A stretch of 64,000 nucleotides of DNA from Mesorhabditis belari (taxonomy: Eukaryota; Nematoda; Chromadorea; Rhabditida; Rhabditidae): positions 124,001-188,000 of the forward strand of contig CAUEEP010000755.1 in the NCBI GenBank assembly GCA_958450365.1, read 5' to 3'. The position numbers and the translations under genes were made by a program. Below are positions 38,001-42,462 of this stretch, piece after piece (the stretch's first letter is position 1; each line of letters begins with the position of its first letter). The notes under the pieces were generated by a model, which had not been told where the DNA came from, made no database searches, and saw nothing but the letters and a program-made list of their open reading frames with translations.

Positions 38001-41000
38001 TGCTTTAAATAAGAACTGAATCGGAACCGAATGTACGTCTAAAGCATCTGAAATTAATCTCTCACTTGATTCCCATCTTCATCGGAAATCTCTTGTGATG
38101 ATTGCATGATTGGTCGAGAGATTGTTGAGACGGTTCTTGCCTGAAATTCGAACTGTAATCACTGTGTCTAGTCCAGTTAAAGCTATAGATTATTCACCAA
38201 TTAAAGTACCAAATCCTAATAGAAGAAAACTCAAGAGGTTGGTGTTCGGTTGTGTCAAATCTCGTAGTCTCTAGCTAATTGTAAACCATTTCACCGGGAT
38301 TTTGCGAATTTTTTCGCAAAATATTATCAAATCTCAGTGATAATTTCCTTATCTGGAACGCACATGGCAAGTTTTCAATAAGAAAATTGATTGAAATTAG
38401 AGAAAAAATGGGGGTAGCTGGTATAGCTTCACTGGTATTCACTTAAATTTAAAAAATCGCTATCTAGTTATTTTTTTATCTTTTTTAGCTTACATGACAT
38501 CCAGAATTATCAAAAATTATCAAAAAATTAGCTAGAAAACAGTTTACGATTGGTTTAAGCGTTTGGGGAAGTATCAAAGTTAGCTTTGGGGGGTTAGGCT
38601 TAGGCTAATCACGCCTCAATTCAAAGGCTAAGTTCTGATTGACTGTAAAAGTACGGTTGATGGTTTAAAGATTTTTTTTTTAACTGCAGTAAGCAGTAAC
38701 TCACAATTGCAGTAACTCACAACAGTAGTAAGCAATGTTAACAATAAGTTTTTCCATATTTCAAAGCTGTTTTTAATGCTAGACTTTGAATTGGATGGTT
38801 CTAATACTTTTCTCAATACAATTTCCAAAATCCCTTTATAATTTGCCTGTCTTTGCGGTGTCTGTGCGCCAATCGAATCATTTCTTTTCGGTCCAAGCGA
38901 GTTGTCTCTCTGAAATTCGTTTTTTTAGTCAAAAATTGTTTTAAAATGACGCAAAATCAAGGATAAAGCGGGGATTTAAAAAAAAATAATTGTGTAGTGC
39001 TGGAATACTTCTTTTTGATCTTTTCAAATTCAAACAAAACTTACCATATCACGCCAATTCGGTTTCTGATTGGTAGAAGAGAATTTTATAAATTTCTAAT
39101 GTTTATTTTACTAATTATTCAGAAGTTTTATTAAGAATAACACTTCTAAAATTGAATTTGAATTTAGATTTGAATTTAGATTTGAATTTAGATTTGAATT
39201 TAGATTTGAAAGTCGAAGGTTTACCTTTAACGAGTTACATTGTGAAACGCTGTCTGATGGAGCTGGAGAAGCCGAACGGGGACTGATCGTTGGGCCAGAG
39301 AGAAAAGAACGCTTTTGGTTTCGATTCTAAACAAAGATTTCTTTTGAATCTTTTTAGGAAGTCTTTTTATCTATTAAACTATCTCTTAAACTATCTCTTA
39401 AACTATCTATTTAACTATCTCTTAAACTATCTATTTAACTATCTCTTAAACTATCTCTTAAACTCCCTATTAAACTATCTATTGAACTATCTATTTAACT
39501 ATCTCTTAAACTATCTCTTAAACTATCTCTTAAACTATCTATTGAACTATCTATTTAACTATCTCTTAAACTATCTATTTAACTACTTTAAAATAAACTT
39601 TGTATACTATTGATCAAGACTTGACAAGATTGATCAAGACTTACTCTTTAACTCTTTTCTAGCTTTGAATCTAGCTTTCTAGATCTAGATATAGTTATTT
39701 CATTCTTCTTTCTTTCTTCTTTCTTCTTTCTTTCTTCTTTCCTTCTTCTTCCCCCTTCTCTTTCCTTCTTTCTCTTGTAAGTTAAGGTACGCATAGCTCA
39801 GTGGTTAGAGCAGCCCGGTAAGCAACGGATCTAAGTCTAAGCAAGAGATCTAAGTCTAAGCAAGAGTCAATCTCCTCTCCGGAAATCGACTTTTTGCTGA
39901 TTCTTTCACTTCTTTATTAGAAGGTATTCTTTGGTTTAATAACTCAAGTAAAGTTAAAGCTAGGCAAGGCAATCTTTCCTTTTTCAATCTTTCCATACAT
40001 TTACTTCTTTAACACAGGATAATATATTAGATTTCAGCTGTCTTAGTCAAAGAAACTGTCTAGAACTGGCTAGAGCTAGGTGCAGACTTGACTCTGGATT
40101 CAGATCAATGGATATTGGATCAGAAAGAGTCAAGGATCAGGTCCATGAATGGTTCAAAATGATCGAAAAAGTTCATTTTTGAACCAAAGCCCTGTTTTAG
40201 TTAGTTTTAGTTTAGTTTTAGTTATGGTATTTATCAATTGTTGTTGACAGGATACAGTATTTCTTATTTATTTTACAGTAACAGTATTCCTGTTTTCAAA
40301 TGAAGCTATTCATTGCCAATGTCAATGCCAATGCCAATGCCAATGCCAATGCCAATGTCAATGCCAATGCCAATGCCAATGCCAATGCCAATGCCAATGC
40401 CAATGCCAATGCCAATGCCAATGCCAATGCCAATGCCAATGTCAATGACGAAATGATTTCTGACTTAGTTTTGAGCTGGGAAATAGGAGTTTAGGAGTTT
40501 CTAGGAAAATAGTCGACCCTTGAATTGATCAGTTCTAAACTTAAACACTATTTTGTTCTCATCTTTGTTCTGCTTCCAATTGGTGGCCTCTTTGTCGATC
40601 TTCTTGTCTATTCTTCTTGTCTATTCTTCTTTTCCATTCTTATGCGGCTCCTCATCTAATTTTTGGGCTCCAATTTGGGCAAGCGGGCAAGCAAAAGCTA
40701 CTCAAAGATAAAAAAGAAAAGAAAAACTGAAAAAAAGCTTCTTTTCTTTCACTTTATTTTGTTATTTAGTCAAAAAATTGGTTCGTTTTTTTTTAAAATT
40801 CTTTAAACGAGGAAAGAATTTGGCTTTTTGATGAGTAAACAATTGAAAAACAAACAAAAACAAACAAAAACAAGTTCAATTCTACAATGTAATTATTTGT
40901 ATTTGTTTTACTGAAGGTTTTTAAGCTAATTGCTAATCAATTGCATGCAAATTGTATGCAAGTTTTGTGATTTAAACAATAGATTTTCTAGCTCAAGCGT

Positions 41001-41195
41001 CATGATAAGTTTACAAGTTTTTAGCCAGAGCCAGCCAGGTTTAGAACTGAGTTTAAGAGACTTAAGAGATTTCTATTATTAAATAGTACGATAATTATAT
41101 TCTGGATATGTTTTGGATAAGATTAGCTGTTTACTCACATCCTGCGGCTCGATAAACTCATCGTCCTCGTCCTCGCTGCTCGACGCGCCGAGCAT
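3653..41195 (-). CDS. unc-31: CADPS/CAPS (UNC-31) secretion activator, 41 exons
   Basis: Calcium-dependent activator protein for secretion, which primes dense-core vesicles for calcium-triggered release in neurons and endocrine cells. Exons in transcript order: 41195-41139, 38909-38847, 38140-38066, 37871-37810, 37745-37590, 36878-36800, 36759-36688, 35954-35812, 35581-35552, 32564-32435, 31521-31441, 30075-30016, 29941-29844, 22698-22596, 22119-22001, 21336-21225, 21145-21056, 20025-19909, 19353-19242, 19135-19032, 18764-18639, 18598-18506, 18366-18293, 17652-17539, 17266-17165, 16711-16648, 14668-14545, 13769-13663, 12272-12186, 11870-11801, 11384-11243, 10667-10615, 9969-9867, 9773-9635, 8088-8017, 7967-7878, 6871-6800, 6614-6480, 5841-5737, 5212-5120, 3796-3653. 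They join in phase without a frameshift to 3972 nt, 1323 residues plus stop, close to vertebrate CADPS (about 1350). All donors are GT except a GC donor after exon 2. Start: the ATG opens an acidic N-terminus, [19 protein letters not shown], like the vertebrate start. Blocks such as [13 protein letters not shown] and [18 protein letters not shown] identify the family. Confidence 0.97.
4862..5095. repeat. CCATAT/CCTTAT hexanucleotide array
   Basis: About 38 hexamers of CCATAT, CCTTAT or CCTCAT in CADPS intron 40, beginning about 25 bases past exon 40. All frames stay open, giving spurious ORFs. Confidence 0.9.
5346..5611. mobile_element. TA-flanked hairpin element, one-unit form
   Basis: Inverted repeat of about 265 bases starting CCGTAAATACTGTAATAG. 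The arms share TGCGGAGTGTTTCGTAGTCT and CACTGGTTTA. The centre is a single palindrome, TATCAAAAAATAGC with GCTATTTTTTTGATA. It lies in CADPS intron 39 and has no coding capacity. Termini and TA flanks resemble Tc1/mariner-type MITEs. Confidence 0.8.
5869..6432. mobile_element. MITE-like element with (GGTTTT)n terminus, copy 2
   Basis: Inverted relative to the copy at 823-1232, with the same core. It lies in CADPS intron 38, between exons 38 and 39. Its GGTTTT-type microsatellite has grown to about 250 bases (6155-6408), against about 75 in the other copy. Confidence 0.65.
6895..7676. repeat. AGGAAGAAGT/AGGAAGACTT satellite
   Basis: About 780 bases of 10-base units in four variants (AGGAAGAAGT, AGGAAGACTT, AGAAAGAAGT, AGAAAGGAGT) arranged in longer higher-order blocks. 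It fills most of CADPS intron 36. Confidence 0.95.
8161..8680. mobile_element. Composite repeat with tRNA-like module (SINE-like), copy 1
   Basis: About 500 bases also found at 30178-30690: both have GGCGAGAAGCCAAAT, AGTCAGGCTTGAACCTAGAT and TGATGTAAAAAAGGAT. Within it, 8477-8548 is tRNA-like, with A-box-like TAGCCTAGTGGTTAGCGTG and B-box-like GGTTCAAGCCC. A piece of the 3' tail recurs at 9425-9500. Confidence 0.7.
8672..8908. mobile_element. MITE-like inverted repeat
   Basis: About 65-base terminal inverted repeats: GGACAATGAAATATGATATT and GATCGTCACTTTCGCG on the left with their complements on the right. The 237-base element is in CADPS intron 34. A solo right half lies at 9318-9402. Confidence 0.8.
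9165..9287. mobile_element. CTCTAATAGTAGTGCAC element, copy 1
   Basis: Inverted repeat with ends ATACCGTATTCTCTCTAATA and its complement, and internal repeats of CTCTAATAGTAGTGCA. It lies in CADPS intron 34. Confidence 0.75.
9318..9402. mobile_element. Right half of the 8672-8908 element
   Basis: Starts GTTTAAACTCAAAGACAACG and ends TTTCATTGTCCAGTACTGTA, matching the right half of the intact copy. Confidence 0.8.
9635..18598 (-). CDS. unc-31: CADPS exons 22-34: central and MUN-homology region
   Basis: Residues about 664-1087. Exon 23 holds [20 protein letters not shown], among the most conserved segments of the family. Exon 24 codes [19 protein letters not shown], exon 25 [20 protein letters not shown], exon 26 [20 protein letters not shown], exon 27 [20 protein letters not shown]. 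Exon 28 is shorter than the vertebrate equivalent. Exons 29-31 code [36 protein letters not shown] and [18 protein letters not shown], the part related to the Munc13 MUN domain that engages syntaxin/SNAREs. Exons 32-34 code [28 protein letters not shown] and [20 protein letters not shown]. Spacing and phase are continuous. Confidence 0.95.
10021..10486. mobile_element. TA-flanked hairpin element, two-unit form
   Basis: Starts CCGTAAATACTGTAAT and ends CAGTATTTACGG, with TA on both sides (10019-10020, 10487-10488). It contains two central palindromes (10135-10172 and 10293-10330), so it is a dimer of the 5346-5611 unit. It lies in CADPS intron 32. Confidence 0.85.
11466..11703. repeat. GCTATGCTAG/GGCTAGGCTT array
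   Basis: About 240 bases of 5- to 6-base units (GCTAT, GCTAG, GGCTT) in CADPS intron 30. Confidence 0.9.
12810..13629. mobile_element. GGTGCGC-ended hairpin element carrying a nested insertion
   Basis: Outer ends are AAATCCGACC..TTGCGCACC and GGTGCGCAAATGTCTAGGTG..GATCGCATTTGTCGCACC. Internal arms pair CTCGCTGACACGTCAAATTT with its complement. The element at 12844-13273 sits inside the left terminal repeat. It lies in CADPS intron 28, about 33 bases from exon 28. Confidence 0.75.
12844..13273. mobile_element. TA-flanked hairpin element, two-unit form, nested
   Basis: Starts CCGTAAATACTG and ends CAGTATTTACGG, with TA at 12842-12843 and 13274-13275. Two palindromic centres (12959-12999, 13121-13160). 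It is inserted in the left terminal repeat of another hairpin element (12810-13629). Confidence 0.85.
13866..13962. repeat. Short perfect-type hairpin
   Basis: ATCTGTCTTCGCACTTAGGT and TCCTATTTTGCGC pair with GCGCAAATAGGAACACCTGA and GTGCGAAGACAGAT around GATCACAACCTTGTGATC. It lies in intron 27. Confidence 0.8.
14873..15010. repeat. TTACCGTAAGTCGGTTTAGAA array
   Basis: Five or six copies of a 21- to 22-base unit with alternating ACCGTAA and ACTGTAA, in CADPS intron 26. Confidence 0.8.
16436..16556. repeat. TCAACTATGGCTATGAGTCTTTCAG-type array
   Basis: Four copies of a 27-base unit carrying CTCAACTATGGCTATGAGT, in intron 26. Confidence 0.85.
18639..20025 (-). CDS. unc-31: CADPS exons 18-21: PH domain
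   Basis: Residues about 511-663. Exon 18 codes [20 protein letters not shown], the typical first strands of a PH domain with a basic face that in CAPS binds phosphoinositides such as PI(4,5)P2. Exon 19 codes [20 protein letters not shown] and then [15 protein letters not shown]. Exon 20 codes [20 protein letters not shown] and RHLWVQ, the C-terminal helix with the conserved Trp. Exon 21 begins [15 protein letters not shown] and ends KHGMDEIIQ, as in vertebrate CADPS. Membrane-lipid binding is inferred from the family. Confidence 0.95.
20318..20807. mobile_element. GGTGCGC-ended hairpin element, intact
   Basis: About 490 bases with long inverted arms, starting TGGGAGTGGGACAAATGCGA and ending with its complement. 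Inside are GCGCACC repeats, then arms sharing GGGCGTAGAATCGAAATTTT. No ORF of note. It lies in CADPS intron 17. Confidence 0.85.
21056..22698 (-). CDS. unc-31: CADPS exons 14-17: C2-like domain
   Basis: Residues about 369-510. Exon 14 codes a basic, Ser-rich start ([19 protein letters not shown]) and then the first strand, [13 protein letters not shown]. Exon 15 codes [20 protein letters not shown] and [19 protein letters not shown]. Exon 16 codes [20 protein letters not shown] and SFEDKELGK. Exon 17 codes [25 protein letters not shown]. In the family this C2-like domain lies directly before the PH domain. A 7.1 kb intron (29843-22699), the largest in the gene and full of repeats, separates this block from exon 13. 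Confidence 0.95.
21398..21979. mobile_element. CTCTAATAGTAGTGCAC element split by a tandem array, copy 2
   Basis: The left end is at 21398-21497 (ATACCGTATTCTCTATAATA) and the right end at 21893-21979 (CACTACTATTAGAGAGAATA). Between them is a 30-base tandem array (21560-21725) and unrelated sequence. It lies in CADPS intron 15. Confidence 0.7.
21557..21728. repeat. 30-base tandem array AAAGCTATTCAAGCATTCAAG
   Basis: Five to six copies of a 30-base unit with AAAGCTATTCAAGCATTC and AAGCAAGCTTTT. Being a multiple of three, it reads as a repeated peptide on either strand, but nothing suggests it is translated. It lies in intron 15. Confidence 0.9.
22454..22553 (+). pseudogene. tRNA-like module with expanded middle
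   Basis: A-box-like TGGCCGATTGGTACAGCTC (22454-22472) and B-box-like GAGTTCAATCCCC (22541-22553). Between them about six copies of CTCTACG replace the expected anticodon region. It lies in intron 14. Confidence 0.5.
23207..23435. repeat. Two tandem hairpins with CAGTGCACCAAACGGCTTGCG ends
   Basis: Copies at 23207-23305 and 23335-23433, each beginning CTTTCAGTGCACCAAACGGC and ending GGTTTGGTGCACTGAAG. A third partial start is at 23483. They lie in intron 13. Confidence 0.8.
23583..24215. repeat. TTTAGATAC/TTTAGATAT array
   Basis: About 630 bases of 9- and 10-base units TTTAGATAC and TTTAGATAT with occasional GAGAC variants. It lies in CADPS intron 13. Confidence 0.95.
24575..24752. repeat. 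TTGTTC hexanucleotide array
   Basis: About 25 nearly perfect TTGTTC units preceded by TTGTTGG variants. It is open in every frame, giving spurious Cys/Ser, Phe/Leu and Arg/Thr peptides. It lies in intron 13. Confidence 0.95.
24831..24893 (+). pseudogene. Degraded tRNA-like sequence
   Basis: A clean five-base-pair anticodon-type stem CTCGC/GCGAG closes a seven-base loop CTGATAA (nominal anticodon GAT). GGTTCGAATC follows as B-box. The acceptor stem (GGATTCG/CGCGACC) pairs only partly and the D arm is short. Confidence 0.5.
25160..25275. repeat. GTACGTACAGTA array
   Basis: Repeats of ACAGTACGT and ACAGTACTT, in intron 13. Confidence 0.85.
25915..26060. repeat. TAGCTCTAGCTTCTAGTTAGCTACAGC array
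   Basis: Four to five copies of a 28- to 29-base unit with AGCTCTAGCTTCTAG. A related GAGCTAGAGCTA run is at 28190-28232. Confidence 0.85.
26138..26230 (-). pseudogene. tRNA-like sequence with long variable-type region
   Basis: On the minus strand GTGGCGCAGTGAGTCACT (A-box-like) and GAGTTCGAGTTCC (B-box-like), separated by a GA/CT microsatellite (GAGAGAGAGAGAGA on the plus strand). Acceptor pairing is poor. Confidence 0.45.
26466..26790. repeat. GAAAGCTGTGGCTC 14-base arrays
   Basis: Nine copies at 26468-26592 and seven at 26690-26782, of the same 14-base unit that makes the large array at 33992-34298 in the opposite orientation. The second array is bounded by inverted GAAGCAAGTTC(C/T)GTACAAAG. 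It lies in intron 13. Confidence 0.9.
26592..27420. repeat. Large inverted repeat around 27.1 kb
   Basis: Outer arms: GATTTGGTTTTCAGAAAAGC..GACTCTGCAGAACGAGCC (26592-26660) pairs with 27348-27418. Inner arms: 26986-27116 pairs with 27172-27303, sharing ATTCGATGCAGAATCAAATT and CAAAATATAATATCCATGCA. The 14-base array lies within the left arm only. It lies in intron 13. Confidence 0.8.
27467..28028. mobile_element. MITE-like element with TTGGGTTGGGGAGAATGAG ends
   Basis: Terminal inverted repeats of about 30 bases: TTGGGTTGGGGAGAATGAGA and CGGCGCC, against GGCGCCGACTCATTCTCCCC and AACCCAA. The 560-base interior is non-repetitive and holds part of a long ORF with no recognised domain. It lies in intron 13. 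Confidence 0.75.
29005..29092. repeat. GGATGACAAGGATTGCCTA array
   Basis: Four copies of a 19- to 20-base unit GACAAGGATTGCC(C/T)AGGA, in intron 13. Confidence 0.8.
29224..29325. repeat. AACTGC hexanucleotide array
   Basis: Hexamers AACTGC and AACTAC, bounded by two copies of CAGGTCGGTCATTTCACAG and GACTCCCCTCTA. It lies in intron 13. Confidence 0.9.
29581..29660 (-). pseudogene. tRNA-like sequence
   Basis: On the minus strand GTTAACCGTTGGTGCAGTGC (A-box-like) and CCCGGGTTCGACTCCGG (strong B-box and T arm). The anticodon region is CT-rich (TTCTCTCTCAGCC). Acceptor ends do not pair well. Confidence 0.5.
29656..29729 (+). pseudogene. tRNA-like sequence with good acceptor stem
   Basis: 74 nt. 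GGCGAGT pairs with AATCGCC at six of seven positions. GTCTTTC/GAAAGA makes an anticodon-type stem, and GGGTTCGACTCC is a B-box. The D arm is irregular, so function is doubtful. It overlaps the end of the opposite-strand tRNA-like sequence at 29581-29660. Confidence 0.5.
29844..35581 (-). CDS. unc-31: CADPS exons 9-13: linker between N-terminal block and C2 domain
   Basis: Residues about 236-369. Exon 9 (35581-35552) is a 30-nt microexon coding [10 protein letters not shown], ten codons that keep the frame, so it could be skipped without frameshift. Exon 10 (32564-32435) codes [20 protein letters not shown] and IIFNALQ, closely matching vertebrate CADPS. Exon 11 codes [20 protein letters not shown]. 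Exon 12 codes [15 protein letters not shown]. Exon 13 codes [19 protein letters not shown] and ends in a basic Lys/Asn/Arg run. Introns 10 and 11 contain the tRNA-His copies, and 30 bases of the exon 10 tail are duplicated inside intron 11. Confidence 0.94.
30178..30690. mobile_element. Composite repeat with tRNA-like module, copy 2
   Basis: Matches 8161-8680. In this copy the A-box part GATAGCCTAGTGGATAGT is present three times (30486-30565) before the degraded B-box (TTTCATGTCC). It lies in CADPS intron 11. Confidence 0.7.
31053..31083 (+). pseudogene. tRNA-His 5' half, truncated
   Basis: The first 31 bases of tRNA-His (GCCCACGTAG to TACTCCAC), then unrelated sequence. It lies in CADPS intron 11, 215 bases before copy A. 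Confidence 0.8.
31268..31339 (+). tRNA. tRNA-His (GTG), copy A
   Basis: 72 nt with a seven-base-pair acceptor stem (GCCCACG/CGTGGGC), discriminator A, D arm TAGTATAGTGGTTAGTAC, anticodon loop TTGTGGC (anticodon GTG) and T arm GGTTCGATTCC. It lies in CADPS intron 11, opposite in strand to that gene. The structure looks functional. Confidence 0.9.
31364..31393 (-). pseudogene. Duplicated tail of CADPS exon 10 with its donor site
   Basis: 30 bases identical to the 3' end of exon 10 (32435-32464), coding the end of [11 protein letters not shown], followed by the same GTAAAA donor. It sits in intron 11, beside tRNA-His copy A, with a similar 25-base spacer to that between copy C and the true exon. 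Use of this donor would lengthen exon 11 by 77 nt and shift the frame. Confidence 0.85.
31887..31958 (+). tRNA. tRNA-His (GTG), copy B
   Basis: Identical in sequence to copy A across all 72 nt, with intact acceptor, anticodon and T arms. It lies in CADPS intron 10, on the opposite strand. Flanks match those of copies A and D, showing segmental duplication. Confidence 0.9.
32338..32409 (+). pseudogene. tRNA-His, copy C, damaged 5' end
   Basis: Matches the tRNA-His copies from the fourth acceptor base on, but the first three bases (GCC) are replaced by TTT, so the acceptor stem loses three pairs. One T-stem base also differs (CCAACC for CCAGCC). Probably a non-functional copy. It lies 25 bases from the end of CADPS exon 10. 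Confidence 0.8.
33955..34945. repeat. About 1-kb inverted repeat with a satellite in its left arm
   Basis: Outer arms: CGATTTCTAAAAACAAATCT at 33957 pairs with AGATTTGTTTTTAGAAATCG at 34925. Inner arms: GTAAACCAAATGCATTTTGA to TTTGTCTAGATG (34320-34382) pairs with 34818-34881. The 14-base array occupies the left arm only. It lies in CADPS intron 9. Confidence 0.85.
33992..34298. repeat. CAGCTTTCGAGCCA 14-base satellite
   Basis: About 22 near-perfect copies of CAGCTTTCGAGCCA. Because 14 is not a multiple of three and no unit has a stop in any frame, both strands stay open, giving spurious long ORFs. Confidence 0.97.
35015..35310. repeat. GGAAAGTACCAGTCAGTCTAAAGCTCTA array
   Basis: Eleven or so copies of a 28-base unit. 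Three units have a shortened form with AAAGCACAAGTACCAG. It lies in intron 9. Confidence 0.95.
35812..41195 (-). CDS. unc-31: CADPS exons 1-8: acidic N-terminus and conserved N-terminal region
   Basis: Residues 1-235. Exons 1-4 encode an acidic, Ser-rich and probably disordered N-terminus (about residues 1-85). Exon 5 (37745-37590) carries an acidic/basic stretch followed by [18 protein letters not shown] and [16 protein letters not shown], the first strongly conserved block. Exons 6-7 encode [20 protein letters not shown] and [17 protein letters not shown]. Exon 8 encodes [17 protein letters not shown] and [16 protein letters not shown]. These line up with vertebrate CADPS without gaps. Exon 4 has two tandem TAG acceptors 12 bases apart (TAG at complement 37872-37874 and 37884-37886); only the inner one avoids an in-frame stop. 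Confidence 0.95.
36424..36495 (+). tRNA. tRNA-His (GTG), copy D
   Basis: Same 72-nt tRNA-His as copies A and B, in CADPS intron 7. Upstream about 190 bases and downstream about 140 bases match the surroundings of copy B. Confidence 0.9.
36975..37553. mobile_element. TA-flanked hairpin element, three-unit form
   Basis: Starts CCGTAAATACTGTAATAG after TA. Three palindromic centres occur at 37087-37125, 37249-37286 and 37407-37443. The right end is degraded (TATTACACTATTACAAATT). It lies in CADPS intron 5, about 40 bases from exon 5. Confidence 0.8.
38841..38846 (-). other. GC donor of CADPS intron 2
   Basis: Exon 2 ends CAG and the intron starts GCAAAT, a GC-AG intron. No GT nearby keeps the frame from exon 2 (phase 0) into exon 3. 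It is the only non-GT donor among 40 introns. Confidence 0.75.
39133..39210. repeat. GAATTTAGATTT array
   Basis: Five copies of a 12-base unit, in CADPS intron 1. Confidence 0.85.
39367..39592. repeat. AACTATCTCTTA 12-base array
   Basis: About 19 units AACTATCTCTTA or AACTATCTATTT, read as [12 protein letters not shown] in one frame; no sign of coding. It lies in intron 1. Confidence 0.95.
39789..39885 (+). pseudogene. tRNA-like sequence with expanded anticodon region
   Basis: A textbook D arm, CATAGCTCAGTGGTTAGAGC (39793-39812), followed by three copies of ATCTAAGTCTAAGCAAGAG where the anticodon arm should be, and no intact B-box (AATCTCCTCTCC). It lies in intron 1. Confidence 0.55.
40311..40445. 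repeat. AATGCC hexanucleotide array
   Basis: About 22 copies of AATGCC with AATGTC variants, in intron 1. Confidence 0.95.
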
Positions 41196-41218
41196 CGCAA
41201 CGACGAGGTGAAAACTAG

Positions 41219-41228
41219 CTGAAAAGTA
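41219..41228 (-). promoter_or_regulatory. 3' splice acceptor before CADPS start (possible trans-splice site)
   Basis: On the minus strand TTTTCAG ends at 41219, leaving a 23-base leader (41218-41196) before the ATG. No start codon lies in the leader. This fits either SL trans-splicing or a cis-spliced 5' UTR exon further upstream; the sequence does not decide. Confidence 0.6.
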
Positions 41229-41363
41229 GAGAAATTGGTCAAATTGTTATCGATTTCACTTAATTAGATTCTTATTTACATTTCAAGCTTTGTTTTATCT
41301 TTTCAACTTGATTCCAAGCCTAGATCTTCATTGAATTTGGTCTAAAGTAGTTCAAATGAGTTA

Positions 41364-41592
41364 CCGTATTTTCGCTAATAGTAGTGCACCCGGGCGAGTC
41401 GAGTTGATGCCCATTTTACGGTTTCGAAGCTTTTGCAGAAGCTCAACACTCAAATCCCCCACAAGATCTCATCGTCAGCTACATTTTCCGACCCCACATC
41501 GATAGGTTCTGATAAGCGGTTCTCGAGATCACGAGGAATTTAGATTAGACGACGATCAGGGTGCACCACTCTATTAGAGAGGATACGGTATC
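41364..41592. mobile_element. CGCTAATAGTAGTGCAC element, copy 3
   Basis: Starts TACCGTATTTTCGCTAATAG and ends CTCTATTAGAGAGGATACGG. The core contains CGGGCGAGTCGAGTTGATGC and GATAAGCGGTTCTCGAGATC. It is just upstream of the CADPS start exon. Related copies lie at 41743 and 50139. Confidence 0.75.
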
Positions 41593-41742
41593 TAAAGCCA
41601 GCTACGCGTGCAGTCTAGCTTTCTGCAGTCCGTGCGGATATTCTATCTAGAGGCACTAAGAGCACATAGCACAAATCTGATTGCAGTTTCGGATTCCTCA
41701 CCCCTGAAAACCCCGTCGATTAATTCATGTGACATTTGTGAC

Positions 41743-41995
41743 TACCGTATTTTCGCTAATAGTAGTGCACCCGGGCGAGTCGAGTTGATGCCTATTTTAC
41801 GGTTTCGAAGCTTTTGCAGAAGCTCAACACTTAAATCCCCCAAAAGATCTCATCGTCAGCTACATTTTCTGACCCCACATCGATAGGTTCTGATAAGCGG
41901 TTCTCGAGATTACGAGGGATTTAGGCGACGCTCTGGATGCACTACTATAAAAAACTAAGCACTACTATAAGCATTACTTAGAGAAAATAAGGTAT
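41743..41995. mobile_element. CGCTAATAGTAGTGCAC element, copy 4
   Basis: About 95% like the 41364 copy for the first 200 bases, with a more degraded right end (AGAGAAAATAAGGTAT). Confidence 0.75.
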
Positions 41996-42462
41996 CTGTA
42001 AGTATCAACCTTTTCTAAGCACCAGAAAAACGCCATTGAAATTCAAATAAAGTTTTACCTTAAAAACGATTAAAATAGAATCCATAAGCATTTTGATTGA
42101 TCAATTTAACTTAGTCTGTTAGACTTTCCTAGACTAGACTGTTAGACTAGACTTAGATCTAACTTAGTCAAATAGATCAATTGTCCAGAATTCTCAACTC
42201 TTACTCACCTCAATGCGTTTTCGAAATCGTTTTTTAGAAATCGTTAAAGCTTTTGGCTTTTTGAATAAATTATAGAAAATCGATGAGTGATTACAGGATG
42301 AAAATAAGAGAAGAAAAGACGTCTTTTTCGTCTTTTTTTTGATGTTATTGACTCTAAAATATGGAATTAATGAAGAGAAACGAAAAGAGAAACGAAAAAT
42401 GGAAAGTTTAAAATGAAAAAAAGATGATGAAATGTTAAAATGAAAGCAATTTAGAACAAAAG

